A DNA stretch of 64,000 bases from Leptotrichia sp. oral taxon 498. GTDB lineage: Bacteria; Fusobacteriota; Fusobacteriia; Fusobacteriales; Leptotrichiaceae. Shown here piece after piece: positions 17,016 to 24,380 of this stretch (its first letter is position 1; every line of letters begins with the position of its first letter). The notes below the pieces were generated by a model, which saw only the letters and a list, made by a program, of their open reading frames with translations, was not told the origin of the DNA and did not search any database. A program made the translations under genes and the position numbers. The DNA lies in NCBI RefSeq assembly GCF_002240055.1, contig NZ_CP016753.1, positions 1,426,001-1,490,000 on the forward strand, given 5' to 3'.

Positions 17016-17783
17016 TTATCCGCTAATCCTTTCGTATTTTTTTCTAGCTTTTAATGCTTCTTTTCTGCTATATCCTACCCATTTAATTTTGATTCCAGCT
17101 TCTTCAAAAGCTAGTAGGCTTAACGCTTCTTTTTCAAAGTCAATTTCCCCACTTTCTACGATGACCTCTTCCATTTCTTTGATTTTTTTATCTGTTTTTG
17201 TTATCAAAGTTTTGATATACATTCTATTTTTTTTATCAAAATCTTTTATTTTGTTGCAAATTTGTGCTTTAAATATGTTATAGTATGCAAATATTACAAG
17301 TATCTGTTTTAGCGCATTTTCTGTTTCTTTGTATCTAGTTTTTAGATATTTATCAAATTTAATTTTTAAATTTATTAATTCTTTTTGATAAATTTTTGAA
17401 AATTCGACGACTACAAATTCATTTTTAAAGTCTTTTATTTTTCGCTGATTTGGATTTTGCAAATCTTCATAATCATATTCCTCTATGAGTCTTGTCAATG
17501 TCCTGAAACTTCGTTGTATGATGTCCTCAAGTTCAAAGCTGCACCATAAAGTTTGTTCTTCCGACAGTTTTGATATTTTAGTATCACCTTTTACAAGATT
17601 TTTGTCTGTGATGTTTGGAATACTGAAGTAGTTTCTATAATATTTACACAAATTTGACAACGCCATCATCGAGAAAACTTTTGTCTTTTCGTTTTCATCT
17701 AGCACAAATTTTGTGTAATCCATTGCTTTTTCAGTTATTTCCTCTTTAAACTTTTTCTTTTTAATTTTTCTCAAACTGCTCAT
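17016..17783 (-). CDS. Hypothetical helical early phage protein
   Basis: The 255-residue protein is mainly helical and Lys-rich, with KIKKKKFKEEITEKAMDYTKF at the start and LLAFEEAGIKIKWVGYSRKE near the C-terminus. It lies in the middle of the leftward recombination operon with a GTAGGAG ribosome site. I do not recognise the family; a DNA- or nucleoprotein-binding role is possible but not shown. Confidence 0.6.
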   Translation of the reverse strand: MSSLRKIKKKKFKEEITEKAMDYTKFVLDENEKTKVFSMMALSNLCKYYRNYFSIPNITDKNLVKGDTKISKLSEEQTLWCSFELEDIIQRSFRTLTRLIEEYDYEDLQNPNQRKIKDFKNEFVVVEFSKIYQKELINLKIKFDKYLKTRYKETENALKQILVIFAYYNIFKAQICNKIKDFDKKNRMYIKTLITKTDKKIKEMEEVIVESGEIDFEKEALSLLAFEEAGIKIKWVGYSRKEALKARKKYERISG

Positions 17784-17792
17784 AATTTTCTC

Positions 17793-17990
17793 CTACTTTC
17801 TCAACATTTCTTTAACCATTGAAGGCAAAAGCCAAAACAGCATTCCGCACAGCGCTGGAATAAAAGTTTCTCCACCGCCAATCACTCCTAAAAAATACCC
17901 TCTTTCTATCGCAGCATATCTATAAGCTGCACTAGTTAATGCAATAGTTAAAATCACTTTTACAGTATTTTTAAATATTATCTTTTTCAT
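17793..17990 (-). CDS. Small membrane protein
   Basis: The 65-residue product has two hydrophobic stretches (about 10-25, VKVILTIALTSAAYR, and about 40-58, FIPALCGMLFWLLPSMV) separated by a Gly-rich turn. It is in the early operon with AGGAGGA before the start. The function is unknown. Confidence 0.6.
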   Translation of the reverse strand: MKKIIFKNTVKVILTIALTSAAYRYAAIERGYFLGVIGGGETFIPALCGMLFWLLPSMVKEMLRK

Positions 17991-17998
17991 TTTTCCTC

Positions 17999-18679
17999 CT
18001 AAATATATTTTTTGATTTCGTCAATTACATTATCGTAATATCTAAAACTTTCCACCTGCTTGTTGCTATATTTTGCTTTGTCGTAAGCCCAAAATCCAAA
18101 TTCTTCTGTCTTTAAATTATGCTTTTTAGCTATGCTTCCGACTTTCATTGATGTAATTCCTAGCTTGTTGCCGACTTCTGTTGCTGTGTAGCTTTTCTTT
18201 TTAACAGCTGGAAGTTCTAAAATTGGTTCATCATAAAGAGCATTCGCACTATATATTTCCAAAGTTTGTTTATATTTGTCATTTGAAATACTTTGAGATA
18301 ATTCTTTTAGAATTTTACTTTTTTCTAGTCTGATTTTGTCTTTTTCAATGTCGATTAAATCATTTTTAAATATATTTTCTTTAGTTTTAATAGTTTCTTT
18401 TTTTGTTACTTTCTCAATCAATTTGTATCTGACATCAGCACTATATCTTGCTCCGAGTTGTAAAACTCCTTGTATATTTGCGATAAACATTGGTCTATTT
18501 TGATTGTTTTTGTCTTTGTATTCGCCGCCCTGAAAAATTAGTGCGGCTCTTTCTGTACCTAATTTCTTAATTTCATCTCGTATATCTGCCAAAATATTAT
18601 AATGTTCCTTACCTGTAATTTCTGCAATTTCCAATGATGTCATTGTTCCTTTTGATTCTAATAATTGCAATTCTTTCAT
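17999..18679 (-). CDS. Rha-family regulatory protein (copy 1)
   Basis: The N-terminal 100 residues form the Rha domain: TMTSLEIAEITGKEHYNILADIRDE, then MFIANIQGVLQLGARYSADVRYKLIE. The C-terminal part has a helical linker and a second DNA-binding-like unit (SYTATEVGNKLGITSMKVGSIAKKHNLK), similar to antirepressor C-termini. Rha proteins modulate phage growth and regulation. A paralogue lies at 27572 on the other strand. The stop of the upstream gene overlaps this start by four bases. Confidence 0.85.
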   Translation of the reverse strand: MKELQLLESKGTMTSLEIAEITGKEHYNILADIRDEIKKLGTERAALIFQGGEYKDKNNQNRPMFIANIQGVLQLGARYSADVRYKLIEKVTKKETIKTKENIFKNDLIDIEKDKIRLEKSKILKELSQSISNDKYKQTLEIYSANALYDEPILELPAVKKKSYTATEVGNKLGITSMKVGSIAKKHNLKTEEFGFWAYDKAKYSNKQVESFRYYDNVIDEIKKYI

Positions 18680-19047
18680 TTTGCCTCCTGTTTTCCTTTA
18701 TTTTCTATCAAATCAGTTCTTAGCTTCATTAATACAAAAAATGCTTCCACCTTAGTTTTAAAATAATTTCCTTCTTCTTTTCGCTCTTTATCTGATGTTC
18801 TGTCTTTATCCACAGTTGAAGAAATAACAAATCTGTTTTTGTGAAGATTAATAAACCAGTAAAGATTTTTATAGTCTTCTGAATAAACAAGGCTTAATTT
18901 ATCATCTAAAATAATACGTATAATGCCTAGCATGCCATGTAAATTTTGCGATTCAGGATCTTTAAAAGTTTTTCCTTGTCTCATTAACAAATCAACTTCT
19001 CTGTGCAGTATTTCTTCCATTTCTCTAATTTGTTCTTCTGTTTTCAT
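18676..19047 (-). CDS. Hypothetical protein, first gene of the leftward recombination operon
   Basis: The 123-residue protein starts with a helical MKTEEQIREMEEILHREVDLL and contains LVYSEDYKNLYWFINLHKN. It has a strong AGGAGG site. It is the first gene after a 322-base non-coding region containing a structured RNA element. No family was recognised. Confidence 0.6.
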   Translation of the reverse strand: MKTEEQIREMEEILHREVDLLMRQGKTFKDPESQNLHGMLGIIRIILDDKLSLVYSEDYKNLYWFINLHKNRFVISSTVDKDRTSDKERKEEGNYFKTKVEAFFVLMKLRTDLIENKGKQEAK

Positions 19048-19163
19048 AAATTCCTCCTATTTTTTTATCTCAAACCAGCAATTCTAGACTTGCTTAATTG
19101 TTTAATTGATAAGTGCTTTTGTTACTCAGACATGTTATTTATGCTGATTTTAAGATATATTTT

Positions 19164-19317
19164 GTATTGACTTAATTGTGGTGCCTGCGAAAAATTGTAA
19201 TAAAATATAATAAAATAACATATAACGGAGAATATAACTAATATAACTATATACCAGAAAGGAAACGCCTTGTGCGGTGTATATAGTCAAAAACAAGCAC
19301 CACGATTAAATCAATAC
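19164..19317 (-). ncRNA. Putative structured RNA in the leader of the leftward operon
   Basis: Two 24-base arms, 19164-19187 and 19294-19317, are inverted repeats with three differences. On the minus-strand RNA the differences give two G-U pairs and one C-A mismatch; on the plus strand they give one G-U and two mismatches, which favours the minus strand. Inside, 19246-19254 and 19279-19287 form a perfect 9-bp stem (ACTATATAC / GTATATAGT) with a 24-base apical part able to fold a smaller hairpin. The other side is a purine-rich, AT-rich arm. It lies 117 bases before the first gene of the operon. I could not match it to a known RNA class from memory. A DNA-level function such as a protein-binding cruciform is possible. 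Confidence 0.5.
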
Positions 19318-19337
19318 CGATATTTAGGTATAAAAAA

Positions 19338-19363
19338 ATCACAGATATAAAATCTGTGATTAA
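19338..19363 (-). terminator. Terminator after the DUF2335-like gene
   Basis: AATCACAGAT / ATCTGTGATT form a perfect 10-bp stem with a 5-base loop. On the minus strand a run of seven T follows, seven bases past the stop at 19370. It insulates the immediate-early genes from the downstream leader. Confidence 0.8.
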
Positions 19364-19369
19364 CAATCG

Positions 19370-19804
19370 TTATTCATCTTTTTTAGATTTGATATAGATT
19401 CCAAAACCTGTACCGCCAAGAAAACCTACAAATATTTTTAAAATATCAATCAGTATTTCTTTGTTACCAGTAAGCAAACACAGCGCAACTAGTATCAAGA
19501 AAAATATCATACTTAAGATAGAAACAATAAATATTTTTTTATCTCTATCTCTTGTGATTTCAGTTGAATTTTTTATCATCAAAAGTTCTTTTTGGTAATC
19601 TTTTGCTTCCTGATCAATATAATTATTGATAAGTTTCTCTTTATCTTCCTTTGATAAATTTCTTAATACTTCTTGCGGTAAAGGACCTGAAAATTCACTA
19701 CGGCTCATTTGTGTCTGAGTTAATTGCGCCATTATCTCAGGGATGTTTTCAGGAATGCTTTCTGTCTCTTTTTTATTGGCTATATTCTTTTTATTATCTG
19801 ACAT
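19370..19804 (-). CDS. DUF2335-like membrane protein
   Basis: The 144-residue protein has a soluble N-terminus with FSGPLPQEVLRNLS, characteristic of DUF2335, a helical EAKDYQKELLMIKNS stretch, and two C-terminal membrane segments (IFIVSILSMIFFLILVALCLL and IFVGFLGGTGFGIYI). The role is unknown. Its ATG overlaps the end of the upstream gene. Confidence 0.7.
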   Translation of the reverse strand: MSDNKKNIANKKETESIPENIPEIMAQLTQTQMSRSEFSGPLPQEVLRNLSKEDKEKLINNYIDQEAKDYQKELLMIKNSTEITRDRDKKIFIVSILSMIFFLILVALCLLTGNKEILIDILKIFVGFLGGTGFGIYIKSKKDE

Positions 19805-20021
19805 TATTTAGCACCTCTTTAAAGGTATTTTGAAATTTGTTTCTAGTTCTATTTTCATATTTGTTCACAACTTTTAAAGTAGAAGTTTCAATGTCAACAA
19901 TAACTTTAAATACAGAGAAACCAATTTTTTTGTTTAATTTTCTTGTCAATTCACTAACTCTAATGTACTCATCTAAAAAAGATTTTGTGTATAACCGTAC
20001 TTTTCGTTCATAAATTGCCAT
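19794..20021 (-). CDS. Hypothetical small early phage protein
   Basis: A basic 75-residue protein (KVRLYTKSFLDEYIRVSELTRK at the start, TRNKFQNTFKEVLNNVR at the end) overlapping the DUF2335-like gene by 11 bases. GGAGGAAA precedes the start. The Arg/Lys/Tyr content would suit nucleic acid binding, which is speculative. Confidence 0.55.
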   Translation of the reverse strand: MAIYERKVRLYTKSFLDEYIRVSELTRKLNKKIGFSVFKVIVDIETSTLKVVNKYENRTRNKFQNTFKEVLNNVR

Positions 20022-20175
20022 TTTCTTTCCTCCATATATGCTACATAATAATTATACCAAAAAAGAGTATGAAAAACAATTATTAATCACAAATTATTTT
20101 ATTGCCATTGTCCAAGATAACTAATATCTTATCCAAACTCACTAACTATCGCTAATGAGCTTGGTAAAACATCAA

Positions 20176-20280
20176 TTACTTTTTAAATAATTTTTTTATT
20201 CTGTTCACTAACTTTTTGCTGTTTTCTTTTCTCACTTTACTGCTGTTATCATTTACTATTTTTAATGCTTCAAATTTCAT
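20176..20280 (-). CDS. 34-residue basic protein
   Basis: A short frame (MKFEALKIVNDNSSKVRKEN at the start, RIKKLFKK at the end) with GAGG before its ATG and a four-base overlap with the upstream 57-residue gene. The overlap and ribosome site support translation. No family was recognised. Confidence 0.5.
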   Translation of the reverse strand: MKFEALKIVNDNSSKVRKENSKKLVNRIKKLFKK

Positions 20281-20450
20281 CTCTCTACCTCTATTCTATA
20301 ATTATTTTTCTTTGCTTCTTTTATTACTTCTTTTGTGCTTATCTCAAAAACACTTTTCATTCCTAGAGCTTTCAAGAGAAGCACTCTTAAAGGATAAAAA
20401 TGTTTTCTTTGCATTACGAATTTATTATCTTTGTATAAAGTGAAGTTCAT
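20277..20450 (-). CDS. 57-residue hypothetical protein
   Basis: The frame encodes MNFTLYKDNKFVMQRKHF, then LRVLLLKALGMKSVFEIST and a basic C-terminus. AGGAGG lies eight bases before the ATG and its stop overlaps the next start, so it is a normal member of the immediate-early leftward operon. The function is unknown. Confidence 0.6.
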   Translation of the reverse strand: MNFTLYKDNKFVMQRKHFYPLRVLLLKALGMKSVFEISTKEVIKEAKKNNYRIEVER

Positions 20451-20451
20451 T

Positions 20452-20772
20452 TTACTTGCCTCCTACTTTCTTCATCTCGAAATAATTTATTCTAGTTTCC
20501 CCTGTGTCATACCAGTCAATTCCACCATTGCAGTCTTTATAAGGTACGCTGACTTCCTCTTCCTCTTCAAAGCTGTAATTCTTGAAACATTCTTTTATAA
20601 CTTTCTGTTCTTCCGAATCCCATCCATTTTCCGCAAATTCTTGCAGAGTTTCTTCTAATTGCTCATCAGTAAATTCAATTGTACCTTCGTCGTAATTTTT
20701 GACGAGAACGCCATCTGTGATTTGTCTCTGTATCTCATCAGAGACAATGTTTTTTATTTCTTTTTTCGTCAT
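20452..20772 (-). CDS. Acidic hypothetical protein, first gene of the leftward early transcript
   Basis: The 106-residue protein is acidic (FAENGWDSEEQKVIKECF and FEEEEEVSVPYKDCNGG). The start at 20772 has GGAG nine bases ahead; an in-frame start at 20781 is less likely. It is the first gene after the promoter at 20823-20851, so it is expressed directly from the immediate-early promoter. No family was recognised. Confidence 0.6.
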   Translation of the reverse strand: MTKKEIKNIVSDEIQRQITDGVLVKNYDEGTIEFTDEQLEETLQEFAENGWDSEEQKVIKECFKNYSFEEEEEVSVPYKDCNGGIDWYDTGETRINYFEMKKVGGK

Positions 20773-20822
20773 TTTTATCATCTCCTATCGTTCACTTTTG
20801 TACCTTTTTTATTCTACAATTC

Positions 20823-20851
20823 ATAGTACCATAAATAAGATACAATGTCAA
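20823..20851 (-). promoter_or_regulatory. Leftward early promoter with operator in the spacer
   Basis: On the minus strand TTGACA (plus 20846-20851), a 17-base spacer and TACTAT (plus 20823-20828). The spacer holds the reverse complement of TAAATAAGATACAA (20832-20845). Near-identical sites (TAAATAAGGTACAA) occur at 22448 and 22494, so this is a likely repressor operator. Confidence 0.7.
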
Positions 20852-20919
20852 TAAAAATTTTTCTTTTTTAAAAAAATATTGTATAATATATTAAATACAT
20901 TTATGGGAAGGTGATTTTT

Positions 20920-21345
20920 ATGAGCTTTGGACAAACATTAAAAGAAATTAGAACTGCAAATGGAGATTCGCTAAGAGGCTTGGCAGAAAAATCAGGAATT
21001 TTTTTTACTTTTATAGATAAAGTTGAAAAAGGGAAAAGTGTGCCTTCCGAAACTATGATTGAAGGTTTATTTAAAGTGTACCCGTTATATAAAAAACGAT
21101 TGTCAATAGAATATTGTAAAGCTAAGTTGCCGAATAGTATCTTGAGAGAATTAAATTTTGATGATATTACTGAAGATTTTTTAGATAGTATATTAGGATT
21201 AGTAAAAACTTTAGATACGAACGAACAAAAGAATATTTTGAATTTGATTATTGAAAAAATTGAATATATGAGTTTTAAAAATGGACATTATGACGAAGTA
21301 AAAGAAATGATTAGCGAAGCAAAAGATAAAATAAAAGAATTATAA
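20920..21345 (+). CDS. XRE-family phage repressor candidate
   Basis: The 141-residue protein has an N-terminal Cro/CI helix-turn-helix (MSFGQTLKEIRTANGDSLRG, then LAEKSGIFFTFIDKVEKGKS) and a helical C-terminus that probably mediates oligomerisation. There is no LexA-type Ser-Lys peptidase domain, so induction would need another route, perhaps an antirepressor. The start at 20920 is preceded by GGGAAGG. It diverges from the leftward early promoter; a -10 (TATAAT at 20882-20887) for its own transcript lies between them. Confidence 0.8.
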   Translation: MSFGQTLKEIRTANGDSLRGLAEKSGIFFTFIDKVEKGKSVPSETMIEGLFKVYPLYKKRLSIEYCKAKLPNSILRELNFDDITEDFLDSILGLVKTLDTNEQKNILNLIIEKIEYMSFKNGHYDEVKEMISEAKDKIKEL

Positions 21346-21369
21346 TATTTTAGAGAATGGAGGATTTTT

Positions 21370-22041
21370 GTGAAAGAAAATAAGGAAAAAGTTTTAGTAT
21401 TTTATGTGAAAGGCTCTGGAAAAAAGCCTTATAGAGTTGCTTTTTGGAAGGAAGAAAATTCTAGAGATATACATAGTGGCTGCGGTTGCCCCGCAGGCAA
21501 AAGAATGCAATATTGTAAACACAGATTTCAACTAATTGAAGGTGATTTGACTAATTTAGATGATTCAACTGAAAATGCAAAAGAAAAACTAGAAATTTTG
21601 TATAATTGGCTTGAAGATAGTGATATTGGAGATTTTTTTGAAGAATTTATAATGGCTAAGACTGGTGAAAAAATACAAAATTTAGCAAATAAAGTCAACT
21701 TTATATACTCTAAAGACATGCTCAAGCGTGTAGAATATAAACATGCAATTCAAAAAAAATTATACACATTTGATCCGATTGAATTATCCTTAAAAAAGTT
21801 TTTAGAATTTTTAGAAAATGGATATTTAATAATTGAATCAAAAAATCATTACAATGTTTTTGATGTAAATGATGAGCTTTATTATGGCAGTTTTAAGGGT
21901 GATTTCGACTTATCTAAAAACACTAATCGTTTAAAATTAAATACTTATACTTGCTCCGAGTATTTGACGGAAGCATTTAATTATTTTAACATGATTAATA
22001 TATCAGAAATTAATCAAAGAATGAAAGAAATCATGAAATAG
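21370..22041 (+). CDS. SWIM-zinc-finger-like protein
   Basis: The 223-residue protein begins at a GTG after GGAGG. Residues about 37-53 contain SGCGCPAGKRMQYCKH, a CxCx(n)CxH zinc-binding pattern typical of SWIM domains. The rest is helical, with a C-terminal segment about the 'YYGSFKGDFDLS' motif. It follows the repressor by 24 bases, so it is probably expressed in the lysogen. SWIM domains bind DNA or proteins; the particular role here is not known. Confidence 0.65.
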   Translation: MKENKEKVLVFYVKGSGKKPYRVAFWKEENSRDIHSGCGCPAGKRMQYCKHRFQLIEGDLTNLDDSTENAKEKLEILYNWLEDSDIGDFFEEFIMAKTGEKIQNLANKVNFIYSKDMLKRVEYKHAIQKKLYTFDPIELSLKKFLEFLENGYLIIESKNHYNVFDVNDELYYGSFKGDFDLSKNTNRLKLNTYTCSEYLTEAFNYFNMINISEINQRMKEIMK

Positions 22042-22189
22042 CAGAAATGTGGTTCAAAAAGGATATTTTGATACTACAAGATGTTGATTTTAAAAAATAT
22101 ATGAAGATGATAACAAAAAATATTGATACATAATAAATCTAAGTAGGGTTAATTTTGGTTTCAAAATATAAAAAGACGGAGGAATCAAA

Positions 22190-22375
22190 ATGAAAAAATT
22201 ATTTGTAATTTTAACATTAGCATTTGTTAGTGCTAACACATTCACAGAAACATTACATTTTAAAAATTGTAAGGAAGCTAGATCGAAAGGGTATAAAAAC
22301 ATCAAAAAGGGTGAGCCTGGATATGCAAGACATTTAGATAGGGACAGAGATGGAATTGCTTGTGAAAGCAAATAA
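22190..22375 (+). CDS. Secreted excalibur-domain protein
   Basis: The 61-residue protein has a signal peptide (MKKLFVILTLAFVSANTF) followed by an excalibur domain: FKNCKEARSKGY and HLDRDRDGIACE, the DxDxDGxxC calcium-binding loop. These small domains are found on cell-surface proteins. It is carried in the lysogeny region and is a candidate lysogenic conversion gene. A terminator follows. Confidence 0.8.
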   Translation: MKKLFVILTLAFVSANTFTETLHFKNCKEARSKGYKNIKKGEPGYARHLDRDRDGIACESK

Positions 22376-22383
22376 ATTTTAAT

Positions 22384-22420
22384 AAAGAGTTATTCAAAAA
22401 ATTGGAATAGCTCTTTTTTT
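22384..22420 (+). terminator. Terminator after the excalibur gene
   Basis: AGAGTTATTC pairs with GGAATAGCTCT around a short loop, followed by eight T. Confidence 0.75.
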
Positions 22421-22433
22421 TGTAAAAAAAATC

Positions 22434-22507
22434 TTGACTTAGTAGATTAAATAAGGTACAATTAGTTGAAAAAATTTTAAATTTAAAGTATGCTAAATAA
22501 GGTACAA
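22434..22507 (+). promoter_or_regulatory. Promoter with two operator copies before the small HTH gene
   Basis: TTGACT (22434), a 17-base spacer and TACAAT (22457). TAAATAAGGTACAA occurs at 22448-22461, overlapping the -10, and again at 22494-22507, abutting the ribosome site. The same motif sits in the leftward early promoter. Confidence 0.65.
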
Positions 22508-22520
22508 AAGGAGGAAAATA

Positions 22521-22736
22521 ATGAATACTGGAAATGTGTATGAAATTTTAGATAACGAAATAAGGTTGAAGTATAATTCCAGAGCTGAATTTGGTAGAAA
22601 AGTTGGAATGACAAGACAAGGTGTAAAAGTATTTATGGATATTCTAAAAAATAACAACTCTGGAAATAGTTTCAATAAAATCTCAAGAATACTTGAAAAA
22701 GCTGGTTACAAAATTGAAATAAAAAAAATTATTTGA
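22521..22736 (+). CDS. Small helix-turn-helix protein, Cro-like candidate
   Basis: The 71-residue protein contains a helix-turn-helix (SRAEFGRKVGMTRQGVKVFM) and resembles small Cro/XRE-like regulators. It starts after AGGAGG, directly behind two operator copies, and the third copy is at the leftward early promoter. This strongly suggests self-regulation and a role in the lysis-lysogeny decision. Confidence 0.7.
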   Translation: MNTGNVYEILDNEIRLKYNSRAEFGRKVGMTRQGVKVFMDILKNNNSGNSFNKISRILEKAGYKIEIKKII

Positions 22737-22800
22737 TTGTTTTGATAATTTTTTTCATTAAATCAAATAATTCATCTATTTTTTTATCATTATTTTCCAT
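22729..22800 (-). CDS. 23-residue peptide, antisense to the 3' end of the HTH gene
   Basis: A very short frame (MENNDKKIDELFDLMKKIIK plus three residues) with a strong AAAGGAG site. The peptide is amphipathic. Its stop overlaps the end of the HTH gene on the other strand. Translation is plausible but unproven. Confidence 0.4.
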   Translation of the reverse strand: MENNDKKIDELFDLMKKIIKTIK

Positions 22801-22882
22801 AATAATTACTCCTTTCACTAAAGATGTAATTATTTTAATAATGATTGAATTACAATTCAAAAGAAAAGAGAGGAGGTGTGAG

Positions 22883-23071
22883 ATGAAAATAAAAAAACTA
22901 TGGATAAAGATTATATCCATAGTGGCTGAATTTTGGATTAATATATTGCTGTTTCATATACCTGTAAGATTTAAGAAGTTTTTCTTTGTAAATATCTACA
23001 AAATAGTGATAGCGAGTATATTAATCATTTTAGGAATTATATCGTTTTTTATTTTAAAATTCCTATTATAA
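22883..23071 (+). CDS. Small two-helix membrane protein
   Basis: The 62-residue protein starts after GAGGAGG (in-frame ATGs further upstream lack a ribosome site). It has two hydrophobic stretches (IISIVAEFWINILLFHI and VIASILIILGIISFFIL) and a basic loop between. Its 3' end overlaps that of the oppositely oriented gene at 23049. A superinfection-exclusion or toxin-like role is possible but not shown. Confidence 0.5.
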   Translation: MKIKKLWIKIISIVAEFWINILLFHIPVRFKKFFFVNIYKIVIASILIILGIISFFILKFLL

Positions 23072-23750
23072 ATCCAAATAATGCTGAAGTACCTTGGTCA
23101 ACAAGGAATTTAGCGAATTCTTCAGGATCTTGGAATTCATAATATTTTTGAATAGAGAGTTTCAAAACAGAACTTCCACACTTGTAAATGTATTTTGAAA
23201 ATTGATTCAGGAAGACAACTAATTCTTCAGAATTAATCATAAAAATTACTGGGTATATTTTAATAAAAATATAACTCGAAATTGCTAATCGGAATGCGAT
23301 TTCAATATTAATGCCTTGTTCGACATAAAACATAACAATTTCTTTTATCGTAGGTTTAATAATACTTACAGGAATATTTTCAATAACAACTTCAAATTCT
23401 TCTTCTTGAGTAGAATTGTAAGCACCAATAGCGGAATTTATAACATTATTCCAATGATTGTAATTTTTTAAATAAACTTCGGACAAAATTTTAATATTTG
23501 AACTTATAGACTCAAATTGTCTGTGAATATCAGGAAAATTAATTTGTTTTGCCTGGATGTTTAGATTATTTAAATTAACAAGATTTGTTTGTTGGTTGAT
23601 TACATAAGCATTTCGAAATGCTGAATTATTAACAGCTTCTTGTAATTTTTGAACATTATTCATTGCTGATTGGATTCTTTGAATATTAGGATTATCCAGC
23701 AATCTTTGAGCAGCTTCCATAGAAGCAAACAAATTTTTAGGAATAAGCAT
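23049..23750 (-). CDS. Hypothetical accessory protein
   Basis: The 233-residue protein has an Asn/Gln-rich N-terminal coiled region (SAMNNVQKLQEAVNNSAF, QQTNLVNLNNLNIQAKQI), and a more hydrophobic C-terminal half ending GTSALFGFIIGILK. It is monocistronic, opposite to its neighbours, with its own upstream region. I do not recognise the family. Its place between repressor and replication genes is where phages carry lysogenic conversion or exclusion genes. Confidence 0.55.
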   Translation of the reverse strand: MLIPKNLFASMEAAQRLLDNPNIQRIQSAMNNVQKLQEAVNNSAFRNAYVINQQTNLVNLNNLNIQAKQINFPDIHRQFESISSNIKILSEVYLKNYNHWNNVINSAIGAYNSTQEEEFEVVIENIPVSIIKPTIKEIVMFYVEQGINIEIAFRLAISSYIFIKIYPVIFMINSEELVVFLNQFSKYIYKCGSSVLKLSIQKYYEFQDPEEFAKFLVDQGTSALFGFIIGILK

Positions 23751-23837
23751 AATAACACCTCCTTTCAGTTGTAAGATGTTTGGCGATATTATTATAACTC
23801 AAAAGGGGGTAAAAATGAAATAAAGGAGGTGGGAGAA

Positions 23838-24017
23838 ATGGATAAGCTAAGTAAATGTCTAAAAGCAAAAGATAAAATAGAAAATGACAAAGCATTAAAA
23901 GGAGTTTGTGTTTTTATAGTTGATCCACAAGGAAATAAGATAGGTTATATCATGGTCAATGAAAAATTAGAAGTTATGGATAGATTAGAAAAAGGATACA
24001 AGGTAAACGGGGAATAG
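23838..24017 (+). CDS. 59-residue hypothetical protein
   Basis: The protein (MDKLSKCLKAKDKIENDKA, then GVCVFIVDPQGNKIGYIMVN) starts at 23838 after AAAGGAGG. It has a small beta-hairpin-like centre. No family was recognised. It converges on the DUF1883 gene. Confidence 0.5.
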   Translation: MDKLSKCLKAKDKIENDKALKGVCVFIVDPQGNKIGYIMVNEKLEVMDRLEKGYKVNGE

Positions 24018-24033
24018 TTCTCCCCGTAAATTA

Positions 24034-24291
24034 TTAAAGTTTTATTATAGAAACACTAGCTTTTACATTGCCGTTTGTTACTATTACGTACCAATGGTCA
24101 TGATGTGGAATAGGAATTTTAACTGGAGACTGTTTATAATGTCCACCATAATATTTTACACTTCTTCTATTTTTATAATTTGATAGATTGGTGTAATTGA
24201 CAAGCATAACATCACATTCTGTTCCTATTAGTCTGACTTCTACAATATTACCTTGAGATAAGTGTTTTAAATCAAAAAGTAAATATTTCAA
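24034..24291 (-). CDS. DUF1883 protein
   Basis: The 85-residue protein fits DUF1883 along its length: MKYLLFDLKHLSQGNIVEV, the YYGGHYKQSPVKIPIP motif, and HHDHWYVIV. In other bacteria this domain is often found alone or fused to TIR or similar effector domains in defence-associated proteins. Here it is alone in a prophage accessory region. A ligand-binding role is suspected, but its function is not established. Confidence 0.75.
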   Translation of the reverse strand: MKYLLFDLKHLSQGNIVEVRLIGTECDVMLVNYTNLSNYKNRRSVKYYGGHYKQSPVKIPIPHHDHWYVIVTNGNVKASVSIIKL

Positions 24292-24380
24292 AAGAATCTA
24301 CTCCTTTCTGAATTATATATTTTAGAAGATACTGGCAAGTAAAACTGAAAATATATAATTTCAAATTTAATTTATTATAC

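Noticed and set aside
20022..20175. Possible gene in the leftward early region before 20176
   Set aside because: Frames on both strands are short and lack ribosome sites; only the 34- and 57-residue frames above are supported.
22046..22132. 28-codon frame after the SWIM gene
   Set aside because: There is no ribosome site and it may be only the out-of-frame remnant of the preceding gene; too little to support.
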